DNA from: AP-15 sp963703745
Lineage (GTDB): Bacteria > Pseudomonadota > Alphaproteobacteria > ATCC43930 > CGMCC-115725
Assembly: GCA_963703745.1 (NCBI GenBank)
Contig: CAVPFL010000002.1
Span: forward strand, 1,054,001 to 1,118,000
Length of the DNA: 64,000 bases
Direction: 5' to 3'
Made by a program: the position numbers and the translations under genes. Positions 8,471 to 16,417 of the stretch are shown here, piece by piece (within the stretch, counting starts at the first letter, position 1; each line of letters opens with the position of its first letter). The notes beneath the pieces were generated by a model. The model was not told the origin of the DNA, ran no database searches, and saw only the letters and a program-made list of their open reading frames with translations.

Positions 8471-9871
8471 CTAGAAGTGAATCGCGCGCCCGTAAGCATC
8501 GAGCACGGCCTCATGCATCGTCTCCGACAGGGTCGGATGCGGGAAGATCGTGCGGATCAGCTCCGACTCGGTCGTCTCCAGGGTCTTGGCAATCGTGTAG
8601 CCCTGGATCAGCTCGGTAACTTCGGCGCCGATCATGTGCGCCCCCAAGAGCTCGCCAGTTTTGCCGTCGAACACCGTCTTGATCATCCCCTCCGGCTCGC
8701 TAAGGGCGATCGCCTTGCCGTTGCCGATAAACGGAAAATGGCCGATTTTGACCTCGTGGCCGGCCTCCCTAGCGCTTTTCTCGGTTAGCCCGACGCTGGC
8801 GACCTGCGGTCGACAATATGTGCAGGCTGGAATGTTATGAAGATCGAGCGGATGCACGTCGTTGACCCCGGCGATGCGCTCGACGCAGATCACGCCTTCG
8901 TGCATCGCCTTGTGGGCGAGCCACGGCGGGCCGACGAGGTCGCCGATCGCGTAGACGCCGGGTTCGCCGGTGCGCAGCCATTCGTCGACAACGACGTGGC
9001 TTCTGTCGACGGCGACACCGGTGTCTTCGAGCCCGATGTCTTCGACATTGCCGACGATGCCGACCGCGAGGATGACGCGCTCGACGGCGAACTCGCTTCC
9101 CTGCCCTCCTCCTTCGATGCGGGCGATGACATTCTCGCCGCTGCGCTCCAGTTCGCTGACGGTGGCACCGGTGTGGATCTTGATCCCCTGTTTTTCGAAG
9201 GATTTGCGGGCGAAGTCCGAGATCTCTTCGTCCTCGACCGGGAGCACCCGGTCGAGCACCTCGACCACCGTCACCTCGGCGCCCATGTCATGATAGAAGC
9301 TAGCGAACTCGATGCCGATGGCACCCGAGCCGACGACCAGAAGCGATTTCGGGATTGCCGCCGGTACCATCGCCTCCTTGTAGGTCCACACCCGCTCGCC
9401 GTCGGGCTCCAGCCCGGGCAAGATACGGGCCCGTGCACCGGTCGCCAATATGATATGCCCGGCCTCCAGCTCGGCCACGAGGCTGCCGTCCTTCTCGACC
9501 GCGAGCCGGCCTTTTCCGGCGAGGCGCCCGTGGCCGTCGAAGACGGTGACCTTGTTCTTTCGCAACAGGTAAGCAACGCCGTCTGAGAGCCGCTTGGCGA
9601 CGGCGCGGGAGCGCGCGACGACCTTGCCGGCGTCGAAGCGGATATCCTTTGCCGAGAACCCGAATTCATCGAGCCGGTGCAGCAGATGATAAATCTCCGA
9701 GCTGCGCAGCAATGCCTTGGTCGGAATGCATCCCCAGTTGAGGCAGATGCCGCCGAGGTGCTCGCGCTCGACGACGGCGGTCTTCATGCCGAGTTGGGCC
9801 GCCCGGATGGCGGCCACATAGCCCCCCGGCCCGCCGCCCAGAACGATCAGGTCGAACGAATTTTCGGCCAC
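8471..9871 (-). CDS. lpdA: Dihydrolipoyl dehydrogenase (E3)
   Basis: This flavoprotein reoxidises the dihydrolipoyl groups of 2-oxoacid dehydrogenase complexes and passes electrons to NAD. The 466-residue protein has an N-terminal FAD-binding GGGPGG, the redox disulfide Cys43/Cys48 in GGICLNWGCIPTK, a central NAD-binding VVGSGAIGIEFASFYHDMG near residue 180, and the C-terminal active-site HPTLSE. It starts with GTG preceded by a G-rich stretch. It is third in pdhA-pdhB-pdhC-lpdA order after a 179-base gap from pdhC that may carry its own promoter. Confidence 0.97.
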   Translation of the reverse strand: MAENSFDLIVLGGGPGGYVAAIRAAQLGMKTAVVEREHLGGICLNWGCIPTKALLRSSEIYHLLHRLDEFGFSAKDIRFDAGKVVARSRAVAKRLSDGVAYLLRKNKVTVFDGHGRLAGKGRLAVEKDGSLVAELEAGHIILATGARARILPGLEPDGERVWTYKEAMVPAAIPKSLLVVGSGAIGIEFASFYHDMGAEVTVVEVLDRVLPVEDEEISDFARKSFEKQGIKIHTGATVSELERSGENVIARIEGGGQGSEFAVERVILAVGIVGNVEDIGLEDTGVAVDRSHVVVDEWLRTGEPGVYAIGDLVGPPWLAHKAMHEGVICVERIAGVNDVHPLDLHNIPACTYCRPQVASVGLTEKSAREAGHEVKIGHFPFIGNGKAIALSEPEGMIKTVFDGKTGELLGAHMIGAEVTELIQGYTIAKTLETTESELIRTIFPHPTLSETMHEAVLDAYGRAIHF

Positions 9872-9878
9872 TCCCCCC

Positions 9879-9971
9879 TCACCTTCTCGCTCGGTCGTGG
9901 TTCCGCTGTTTTTCCCCTGCCGGCCCCGCGAAATTCCCCTGCCATTGGAAAAAATTCCGCTGCCCCGTCAT
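9879..9971 (-). CDS. Possible 30-residue small protein or leader upstream of lpdA
   Basis: In the 179-base pdhC-lpdA gap the minus strand has an ATG frame of 30 codons whose TGA lies 7 bases before the lpdA GTG. A weak site (AGGTGA) lies 2 to 3 bases before the ATG. The peptide begins MTGQRNFFQWQGNF and ends in a basic, charged stretch. I do not recognise it. It could be a coupled leader or chance: the same DNA holds three copies of CAGGGGAA, so composition may explain the open frame. Confidence 0.25.
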   Translation of the reverse strand: MTGQRNFFQWQGNFAGPAGEKQRNHDRARR

Positions 9972-10050
9972 ATCACCTAACTAATTGAGTCAACTTATAT
10001 TTTTATCACAAAACGGGCGGTTTTGCAAGCGAAATCGCAATTTTCCCCTG

Positions 10051-11343
10051 CTACAGCAGCATCGTCAGCGGGTCCTCGACGAGCTTTTTGAACGCCGCAA
10101 GGAATTGCGCGCCGACGGCGCCGTCGACGGCTCGGTGGTCGCAGGAGAGCGTGCAGCTCATCACGGTCGCGACCGCCAGCGCGCCATCCTTGACCACCGC
10201 GCGTTGCTCGCCGGCGCCGACCGCCAGGATGCCGCCGTGGGGCGGGTTGATGATCGCCGCGAAGTCGCGCACCCCGTACATGCCGAGGTTGGAGATCGAA
10301 AAGGTCCCCCCCTGGAATTCCTCGAGCGTCAATTTGCCGGCGCGGGCGCGGGCGACGAGATCCTTGGTTTCGTCGGCGATCGCGGCCAGCCCCTTGCGGT
10401 CGGCATTCTTGACGATCGGCGTGATCAAACCGTCATCGAGCGCAACGGCGACGGCGATGTCGACCGTATCCCAGAGCAGGATGGCTTCGTCGCTCCATGA
10501 CGCGTTGGCCGCCGGCACCTGCCGCAACGCCAGCGCCGCCGCACGGATCACGAAATCGTTAACCGAAATCCGGTAGGCGTCCGACTTGGCGTTGAGCTCG
10601 GTGCGGATCTTCAACAGCGCGTCGATCTCGCAGTCGATCGTCAGATAGAAATGCGGAACGCTTTGTTTGGACTCGGTCAGCCGCCGAGCGATGACGCGGC
10701 GCATTGCACTAAGCGGCCGCTCGGTGTAGGGCGGGTTGCCCGCGAGCGCCGCCACCCGCTCCTTGGACAAGACGGGCGCGACCGGCGCGGGTTGCGGCAC
10801 CACGCCGGTCCTAGCCGGCGCCGCAGCGGGTGCCACGCGACCGGGCGAAAGGGCTGCCTCGATATCGGACTTGACGATGCGGCCTTGCGGTCCCGAACCG
10901 CGGATCGCACCGAGGTCGAGACCCGCCTGCTGCGCCATGCGGCGCGCCAGTGGACTGGCGAAGATCCGCCCATTGCCGCGTTCCTTGACGGGCGGTGCCG
11001 ACACGGCCGGCATATGTTGCACGCTCTCCACGGACGGCTCTGCTACCGGAGCGGGTTGGGGAGCCGGCTCTCTGAATTTCTCGATGGCGGAGGCGTCCTC
11101 ACCCTCGCCGAGCAGCAGCGCGATCGGCTCATTGACCTTGATCCCCTGGGCGCCTTCAGGAACCAAGATCCTGCCGATTTTCCCGTCGTCGACGGCTTCG
11201 ACCTCCATCGTCGCCTTGTCGGTCTCGATCTCGGCGAGCACGTCGCCGGAATGGACCTCGTCGCCCTCTTTCTTGAGCCATTTGGCGAGATTGCCTTCGG
11301 TCATCGTCGGCGACAGCGCCGGCATCAGGATTTCGATCGGCAT
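10051..11343 (-). CDS. pdhC: Pyruvate dehydrogenase complex dihydrolipoamide acetyltransferase (E2)
   Basis: E2 transfers acetyl groups from E1 to coenzyme A and forms the core of the complex. The 430-residue protein has one N-terminal lipoyl domain with the lipoylated Lys43 in EIETDKATMEVE, a linker, a peripheral subunit-binding domain near residues 130-165 (ASPLARRMAQQAGLDL and GSGPQGRIVKSDIEAA), and a C-terminal catalytic domain ending in the active-site DHRAVDGAVGAQFL. The single lipoyl domain is complemented by the one on E1-beta. It lies 24 bases after pdhB. Confidence 0.96.
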   Translation of the reverse strand: MPIEILMPALSPTMTEGNLAKWLKKEGDEVHSGDVLAEIETDKATMEVEAVDDGKIGRILVPEGAQGIKVNEPIALLLGEGEDASAIEKFREPAPQPAPVAEPSVESVQHMPAVSAPPVKERGNGRIFASPLARRMAQQAGLDLGAIRGSGPQGRIVKSDIEAALSPGRVAPAAAPARTGVVPQPAPVAPVLSKERVAALAGNPPYTERPLSAMRRVIARRLTESKQSVPHFYLTIDCEIDALLKIRTELNAKSDAYRISVNDFVIRAAALALRQVPAANASWSDEAILLWDTVDIAVAVALDDGLITPIVKNADRKGLAAIADETKDLVARARAGKLTLEEFQGGTFSISNLGMYGVRDFAAIINPPHGGILAVGAGEQRAVVKDGALAVATVMSCTLSCDHRAVDGAVGAQFLAAFKKLVEDPLTMLL

Positions 11344-11367
11344 GAGATCCGCCTCTTAAAATGCCGA

Positions 11368-12735
11368 CTATCGGTAGGCGACCTCACGGGCGGCCGCGAT
11401 GATGTCCTCGACTTGGGGCAGCGCAAGGCGCTCAAGGTTCGCGGCATAAGGCAAAGGGACGTCCTTTCCGGCAACTCGCTTTAATGGAGCGTCGAGCCAA
11501 TCGAAGCACTCTTCCATGACGACCGCCGTGATCTCCGCGCCGATCCCGGCAAAGGGCCACCCCTCCTCGACCGAAACGATCCGGTTGGTCTTCTTGACCG
11601 AGGCGACGACCGTATGGATGTCGAATGGCCGCAAAGTGCGCAAGTCGATGATTTCGGCTGAAATTCCCGCGTTCTCGAGTTCTTCGGCGGCCTGAAGCGC
11701 CAGTTTTACCATTCGTGAGAACGCCGTGATCGTAACGTGGTCGCCCGACCGCGCGATGCGCGCCTTGCCAATCGGCACGATGAACTCGGGATCCTCGGGC
11801 ACCGCGAAACTTTCGCCATAGACCAGCTCATGCTCGAGAAAAATCACCGGATTCGGATCGCGAATCGCCGCCTTGAGCAACCCTTTGTGATCGGCCCCGG
11901 TGAACGGGGCTATCACCTTGAGCCCCGGACAATGCGCATACCAGCTCGCATAGCACTGCGAATGCTGCGCGGCGACACGCGCGGCGACACCGTTCGGCCC
12001 GCGAAAGACGATCGGGCAGCTCATCTGGCCGCCCGACATATAACGGGTCTTTGAGGCCGAATTGATGATCTGATCCATCGCTTGCATGGCGAAATTAAAG
12101 GTCATGAATTCGACGATCGGCCGCAGCCCGCCAAAGCCGGCGCCGATCCCCAGCCCGGCAAAGCCCTGCTCGGTGATTGGGGTGTCGATCACCCGGCGGG
12201 GTCCGAATTCCTGAAGGAGGCCCTGGCTGACCTTATACGCGCCCTGATATTCGCCGACCTCCTCACCCAGCAGAAAAACCGCTTCGTCGCGCCGCATCTC
12301 CTCGGCTATCGCATCGCGCAGCGCCTCGCGTACAGTCATGGTCCGAGTCTCGCCGGTATACTCCGGTTCGGTCGCGGGGGCGCGGCGGCGGGGGGCGAGT
12401 GATGCCGGGGGTGGGGGCGGCCGCACTACCAACGGTGCCTCTCGGCGGGTCTCGGGAGATCGTGTCCTTTTCTCCTCTGTGCTCACGTCTTCGCCGTTTC
12501 CGGCGATCAGCGCGATTGGCGTGTTGACCGCGACGTGCTCAGTGCCTTCGGGGATCACGATCTTGGCGAGCACCCCCTCGTCGATCGCTTCGACCTCCAT
12601 CGTCGCCTTGTCGGTCTCGATCTCGGCGAGCACATCGCCGGCTCGGACGGCTTCCCCTTCGCTCTTGAGCCAGCGAGCGATCTTGCCCTCGGTCATCGTC
12701 GGCGACAACGCCGGCATCAAGACTTGAGTAGCCAT
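11368..12735 (-). CDS. pdhB: Pyruvate dehydrogenase E1 component beta subunit with N-terminal lipoyl domain
   Basis: At 455 residues this is longer than a plain E1-beta (about 330) because it starts with a complete lipoyl domain, Lys43 in EIETDKATMEVE, followed by a proline- and arginine-rich linker near residues 95-130. The transketolase-like E1-beta part follows, with EEVGEYQGAYKVSQGLL near 158, and ends with the C-terminal transketolase domain. Lipoyl-bearing E1-beta is known from several alphaproteobacteria. With E1-alpha it decarboxylates pyruvate using thiamine diphosphate. The first 45 residues closely resemble those of pdhC, suggesting an ancient domain duplication. Confidence 0.96.
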   Translation of the reverse strand: MATQVLMPALSPTMTEGKIARWLKSEGEAVRAGDVLAEIETDKATMEVEAIDEGVLAKIVIPEGTEHVAVNTPIALIAGNGEDVSTEEKRTRSPETRREAPLVVRPPPPPASLAPRRRAPATEPEYTGETRTMTVREALRDAIAEEMRRDEAVFLLGEEVGEYQGAYKVSQGLLQEFGPRRVIDTPITEQGFAGLGIGAGFGGLRPIVEFMTFNFAMQAMDQIINSASKTRYMSGGQMSCPIVFRGPNGVAARVAAQHSQCYASWYAHCPGLKVIAPFTGADHKGLLKAAIRDPNPVIFLEHELVYGESFAVPEDPEFIVPIGKARIARSGDHVTITAFSRMVKLALQAAEELENAGISAEIIDLRTLRPFDIHTVVASVKKTNRIVSVEEGWPFAGIGAEITAVVMEECFDWLDAPLKRVAGKDVPLPYAANLERLALPQVEDIIAAAREVAYR

Positions 12736-12774
12736 GGCTTATCGCAATCTCCTGCAGGCGAGATCGCCAAGGGG

Positions 12775-13782
12775 TCAGGCGTCGGCCAAGACATCCGTCC
12801 ACAGCTCGGCCGGCTCCGGTTCCGGGGAGTCCTGTGCGAATTGCGCCGCCGCGGCGACGCGATCCCTGATCTCGCTGTCGATCTGCTTGAGCTCCGCCTC
12901 CGTCGTTCCACCTTCCAGCAAGCGTCGACGCGCCTGATCGATCGGGTCGTGCTCGGTGCGCATACGGGTGACCTCGTCACGGGTACGATACTTTGCCGGA
13001 TCGGACATTGAATGCCCGCGATAGCGATAGGTCAGCATCTCGAGCATGATCGGCCCTTGGCCGGACCGAGCGTGCTCGGCGGCCGCAAGTCCCGCCTCGT
13101 GTGTGGCCAGCACGTTCATGCCGTCGACCTGCTCACCCGGGATGCCATAGGCAGTGCCGCGATGAAACAAGTCAGTGCGTGCCGACGCGCGATCGATCGC
13201 CGTCCCCATCCCGTATCGATTATTCTCTATCACGTAAACGATCGGCAGCTTCCACAGCGAGGCCATGTTGAAGCTCTCATAGACCTGCCCTTGGTTGATC
13301 GCCCCGTCGCCGAGATAGGTGACCGAGATCTGCCCGTTTGCGCGATAGTGATGGGCAAAGGCGAGCCCGGTTCCGATCGGCACCTGCGCACCGACGATGC
13401 CGTGGCCGCCAAAGAAGTTCTTCTCCCGGCTGAACATGTGCATGGAGCCGCCCTTGCCGTGCGAATAGCCGCCACGGCGCCCGGTCAATTCGGCCATGAC
13501 ACCCTTGGGATCCATTCCACAGGCCAGCATATGCCCGTGATCGCGATAGGACGTGACAATCGTGTCGCCTTCCTTAAGCGCAGCCTGCATACCGACGACG
13601 ACAGCCTCCTGCCCGATATAGAGGTGGCAGAAGCCGCCGATCAGCCCCATGCCGTACATCTGCCCAGCCCGCTCCTCGAACCGCCGGATCAACAGCATGT
13701 CACGGTAGTATCCCAGCAGCTCCTTTGGCGGGGCGCCAACCTCGGCGAATTTTACCGGCGCAGCCTTGCGCTTGACGGCCAT
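12775..13782 (-). CDS. pdhA: Pyruvate dehydrogenase E1 component alpha subunit
   Basis: The 335-residue E1-alpha subunit binds thiamine diphosphate through GDGAINQGQVYESFNMASLW and VIENNRYGMGT near residues 165-205. The active-site loop GHSMSDPAKYRTRDEV near 265 is the usual phosphorylation-loop region of this family. RRFEERAGQMYGMGLIGGF near residue 34 is also typical. It heads the pdhA-pdhB-pdhC block, with 39 bases before pdhB. A palindromic repeat lies in the 157-base gap between it and ftsB, so a separate promoter for the pdh genes is possible, but I see no clear -35/-10 pair. Confidence 0.96.
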   Translation of the reverse strand: MAVKRKAAPVKFAEVGAPPKELLGYYRDMLLIRRFEERAGQMYGMGLIGGFCHLYIGQEAVVVGMQAALKEGDTIVTSYRDHGHMLACGMDPKGVMAELTGRRGGYSHGKGGSMHMFSREKNFFGGHGIVGAQVPIGTGLAFAHHYRANGQISVTYLGDGAINQGQVYESFNMASLWKLPIVYVIENNRYGMGTAIDRASARTDLFHRGTAYGIPGEQVDGMNVLATHEAGLAAAEHARSGQGPIMLEMLTYRYRGHSMSDPAKYRTRDEVTRMRTEHDPIDQARRRLLEGGTTEAELKQIDSEIRDRVAAAAQFAQDSPEPEPAELWTDVLADA

Positions 13783-13802
13783 GTCGCTTCCTCCACGCGG
13801 CC

Positions 13803-13846
13803 GGCCCCCTCCTTACCCTCCCCATTAACGGGGAGGGTAAGGAAGG
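13803..13846. repeat. Dispersed palindromic element, type A copy 1
   Basis: A long imperfect hairpin lies upstream of pdhA: an arm of C-rich sequence with CTTACCCTCCCC, a short ATTAAC loop, and the complementary GGGGAGGGTAAG arm with one bulged base. The same arm sequence recurs at 22551-22597. These intergenic hairpins resemble the palindromic families scattered through many alphaproteobacterial genomes. It lies in the untranslated leader if ftsB and pdhA are co-transcribed. Confidence 0.7.
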
Positions 13847-13939
13847 GGCAAATCTGCCCCGAAACATGCTGGCAAATCCGTCCCATTGCAACCTCGCGCC
13901 GGCGCGCAAACACGGCTCATCGAGATTCGACAGCGCCCG

Positions 13940-14260
13940 CTAATGGGGCGTCGGTTGCATGATGACAATCTCATCGGGCGCGACCAGGTTCAAGGTCGCC
14001 CGGACCTGTTCGTCGAGCAAGTCGGGATCCACGTGATCCGGTCTCAGGTTGGAGACCTTCAGATCGAGTGCCTGGCGCTGCCGCCTAACCGCCTCGAGAT
14101 TAGCATTCTCGGCGCGGATCTCTGGGGTCAGGCTCAACCACCGGATCAACCCGTGCTCGCCTTCGATCAGGTTGTAGAAAAAATACCCGGTCAAGGCGAT
14201 TCCGATAACCGGCCCCAGTACAAAATGCGCCCGCTTCTTAAACTCGCGCAATACGATCAT
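13940..14260 (-). CDS. ftsB: FtsB/DivIC-family cell division protein
   Basis: This small (106-residue) bitopic membrane protein is of the septum formation initiator family. It has a basic cytoplasmic start, one transmembrane helix near residues 15-33 (GPVIGIALTGYFFYNLI), a heptad-rich coiled coil around 45-75, and the family region NLRPDHVDPDLLDEQVR near 73. FtsB bridges FtsL and FtsQ in the divisome. It lies between eno and the pdh genes, the eno-ftsB-pdh order seen in many alphaproteobacteria, 16 bases after eno. Confidence 0.85.
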   Translation of the reverse strand: MIVLREFKKRAHFVLGPVIGIALTGYFFYNLIEGEHGLIRWLSLTPEIRAENANLEAVRRQRQALDLKVSNLRPDHVDPDLLDEQVRATLNLVAPDEIVIMQPTPH

Positions 14261-14276
14261 GGCGCTAGAGGATCGC

Positions 14277-15551
14277 TTAGCGTCGCAGCACCGAGCGCCC
14301 AGCGAACACGGCGGAGGCGCCGAGCTGCTCTTCGATTCGGATCAGCTGATTATATTTAGCCAACCGGTCGGAGCGAGACAGCGATCCGGTCTTGATCTGG
14401 CCGCAATTGGTCGCGACCGCCAGATCGGCGATCGTCGTGTCCTCGGTTTCTCCCGAGCGGTGCGAAAACACCGTCCCCCAGCCGGCGCGCTGGGCGATTT
14501 CGACCGCGTCGAGCGTCTCGGACAAGGTACCGATCTGATTGACCTTGACGAGCAGCGCATTTGCGATACCTCGGTTGATGCCGTCTCGCAAACGGCGTGG
14601 GTTGGTGACGAACACATCATCGCCAACAAGTTGAACACTGCCGCCAAGCTCGCGCACGAGCAGGCGCCAACCGTCCCAATCGTCCTCCGCCATGCCGTCC
14701 TCGATCGAGACGATCGGATAGCGCCGAACGAGATCAGCCCAGTATTCGACAAGCCCAGCGGCGTCGAGAGTCTTGCCCTCGCCAGCGAGTCGATAGGCGC
14801 CCTCTCGGTAGAATTCGCTCGCCGCAGGATCAAGCGCGAGCATCACCTCGTCGCCCGGATGATAACCCGCGGCCTCAATGGCCCGCATGATGAAGCCGAG
14901 TGCCGCACCGGTCGAAGCGAGGTTCGGGGCAAAGCCTCCCTCGTCGCCGACATTGGTATTGTGACCGGCCTCGGCGAGCTGTCTTCGCAGATTGTGAAAG
15001 ATCTCCGAGCCGACGCGGATCGCCTCGGTCGCCGAACTCGCGCCGACCGGCATCACCATGAATTCCTGAATGTCGATCGGGTTGTCGGCGTGAACCCCGC
15101 CGTTGATGATATTCATCATCGGAACCGGCAAGGTGCGAGCGAAGACGCCGCCAACATAGCGGTAGAGCGGTGAGCTGGCTTCGGCTGCGGCCGCCTTGGC
15201 GCAGGCGAGGCTGACCCCGAGGATCGCATTGGCCCCGAGCCGACCCTTGTTCGGGGTTCCGTCGAGTTCGACCAGCAAGCGATCGATGGCCAGCTGATCC
15301 TCTGCGTCGGAGCCCGAAAGCGCGTCGAAAATCTCGCCGTTTACCGCTCCGACGGCCTGACGGACCCCCCTGCCCCCAAAACGCGGCCCGCCGTCACGCC
15401 TTTCGACCGCCTCGTGCGCACCGGTCGATGCACCCGACGGCACGGCCGCGCGGCCGATCGTTCCGGTCTCGAGCGTAACGTCGACCTCGACGGTCGGGTT
15501 TCCGCGACTGTCGAGGATCTCCCGCGCGTGGATGTCGACAATCGCGGTCAT
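14277..15551 (-). CDS. eno: Enolase (phosphopyruvate hydratase)
   Basis: Enolase converts 2-phosphoglycerate to phosphoenolpyruvate. The 424-residue protein has the N-terminal AREILDSRGNPTVEVDV, the catalytic-loop SGASTGAHEAVERRDG near residue 37, the magnesium-binding SIEDGMAEDDWDGW near 285 and the C-terminal FSHRSGETEDTTIADLAV. An upstream ATG at 15572 is in frame, but GAGGAGA lies directly before the ATG at 15551, which gives the usual N-terminus MTAIVDIHAREI. It follows kdsA by 10 bases. Confidence 0.97.
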   Translation of the reverse strand: MTAIVDIHAREILDSRGNPTVEVDVTLETGTIGRAAVPSGASTGAHEAVERRDGGPRFGGRGVRQAVGAVNGEIFDALSGSDAEDQLAIDRLLVELDGTPNKGRLGANAILGVSLACAKAAAAEASSPLYRYVGGVFARTLPVPMMNIINGGVHADNPIDIQEFMVMPVGASSATEAIRVGSEIFHNLRRQLAEAGHNTNVGDEGGFAPNLASTGAALGFIMRAIEAAGYHPGDEVMLALDPAASEFYREGAYRLAGEGKTLDAAGLVEYWADLVRRYPIVSIEDGMAEDDWDGWRLLVRELGGSVQLVGDDVFVTNPRRLRDGINRGIANALLVKVNQIGTLSETLDAVEIAQRAGWGTVFSHRSGETEDTTIADLAVATNCGQIKTGSLSRSDRLAKYNQLIRIEEQLGASAVFAGRSVLRR

Positions 15552-15561
15552 GACAATCTCC

Positions 15562-16407
15562 TCAGAGGGCAAGCTTCGCCGGACGGGCCTTGGCGAGACG
15601 GTCGAATGAGACCAAGGTTTCGAGCAGCGCCGGGAGCGCCTTCAGCGGCACCATCGTGGCGCCCTCGCACGGAGCCCGATCGGGATCCTGGTGTGTCTCG
15701 ATGAACGCGGCGGCAATACCGACCGCCACCGCAGCCCGGGCGAGGATCGGGGCAAATTCGCGCTCACCGCCTGAACGGTCACCGAGCGCGCCTGGTTGCG
15801 CAACAGAATGCGTGGCGTCGAACACGACCGGATAGCCGGTTTGCGCCATGATCGGCAGCGCGCGCATATCGACCACGAGCGTGTTGTAGCCGAAGCTAGC
15901 GCCACGCTCGCACAGCAGGATCCGCTCATTGCCGGTGGAGGCGATCTTGGCGGCGACATTCCTGATGTCCGACGGCGCCAGGAACTGACCCTTTTTGACG
16001 TTGACCGGCTTCCCGGTCATACCTGCGGCCAGCAGCAAATCCGTCTGACGGCAAAGGAAAGCCGGGATCTGCAGGACATCGACGATCTCGGCGACCGGCG
16101 CGCATTGCCCCGGCTCGTGAACGTCGGTCAGCACCGGAAGCCCGCTGCGTTCGCGGACTTCCGCGAGGATGGGCAATCCTGCCTTGAGCCCGATGCCGCG
16201 CGAAGAGCCCACCGAGGAACGGTTTGCCTTGTCGAATGAGGTCTTGTAGATCAGATCGATCCCGAGCCTGAGTGCGATCTCCGCGAGCGCGGCGCTCATC
16301 TCCAGTGCGTGCCCCCGCGATTCCAGCGTGTTCGGCCCGACAATGAAGACCAGCGGCAGATCGTTGCCGATCGCGATGTCGCCAATGGCCACGTGACGAG
16401 GGGTCAT
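15562..16407 (-). CDS. kdsA: 3-deoxy-8-phosphooctulonate synthase (KDO-8-P synthase)
   Basis: KdsA condenses arabinose 5-phosphate with phosphoenolpyruvate in the path to KDO of lipopolysaccharide. The 281-residue protein includes IVGPNTLESRGHALEMSAAL near residue 19, FDKANRSSVGSSRGIGL near 55 and LPVLTDVHEPGQC near 87. The Asn in GPNTLES occupies the site that is Cys in metal-dependent enzymes, so this should be the metal-independent class. The open frame extends to 16455, overlapping pyrG, but the ATG at 16407 gives the usual length and a 10-base gap after the pyrG stop. Confidence 0.94.
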   Translation of the reverse strand: MTPRHVAIGDIAIGNDLPLVFIVGPNTLESRGHALEMSAALAEIALRLGIDLIYKTSFDKANRSSVGSSRGIGLKAGLPILAEVRERSGLPVLTDVHEPGQCAPVAEIVDVLQIPAFLCRQTDLLLAAGMTGKPVNVKKGQFLAPSDIRNVAAKIASTGNERILLCERGASFGYNTLVVDMRALPIMAQTGYPVVFDATHSVAQPGALGDRSGGEREFAPILARAAVAVGIAAAFIETHQDPDRAPCEGATMVPLKALPALLETLVSFDRLAKARPAKLAL

Positions 16408-16417
16408 GACGGGATGC

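Noticed and set aside
8837..9586. A 249-codon plus-strand frame opposite lpdA
   Set aside because: It is the antisense shadow of a strongly conserved enzyme and shows no motifs.
13012..13962. A 316-codon plus-strand frame opposite pdhA and part of ftsB
   Set aside because: It is antisense to a certain gene and lacks any family signature.
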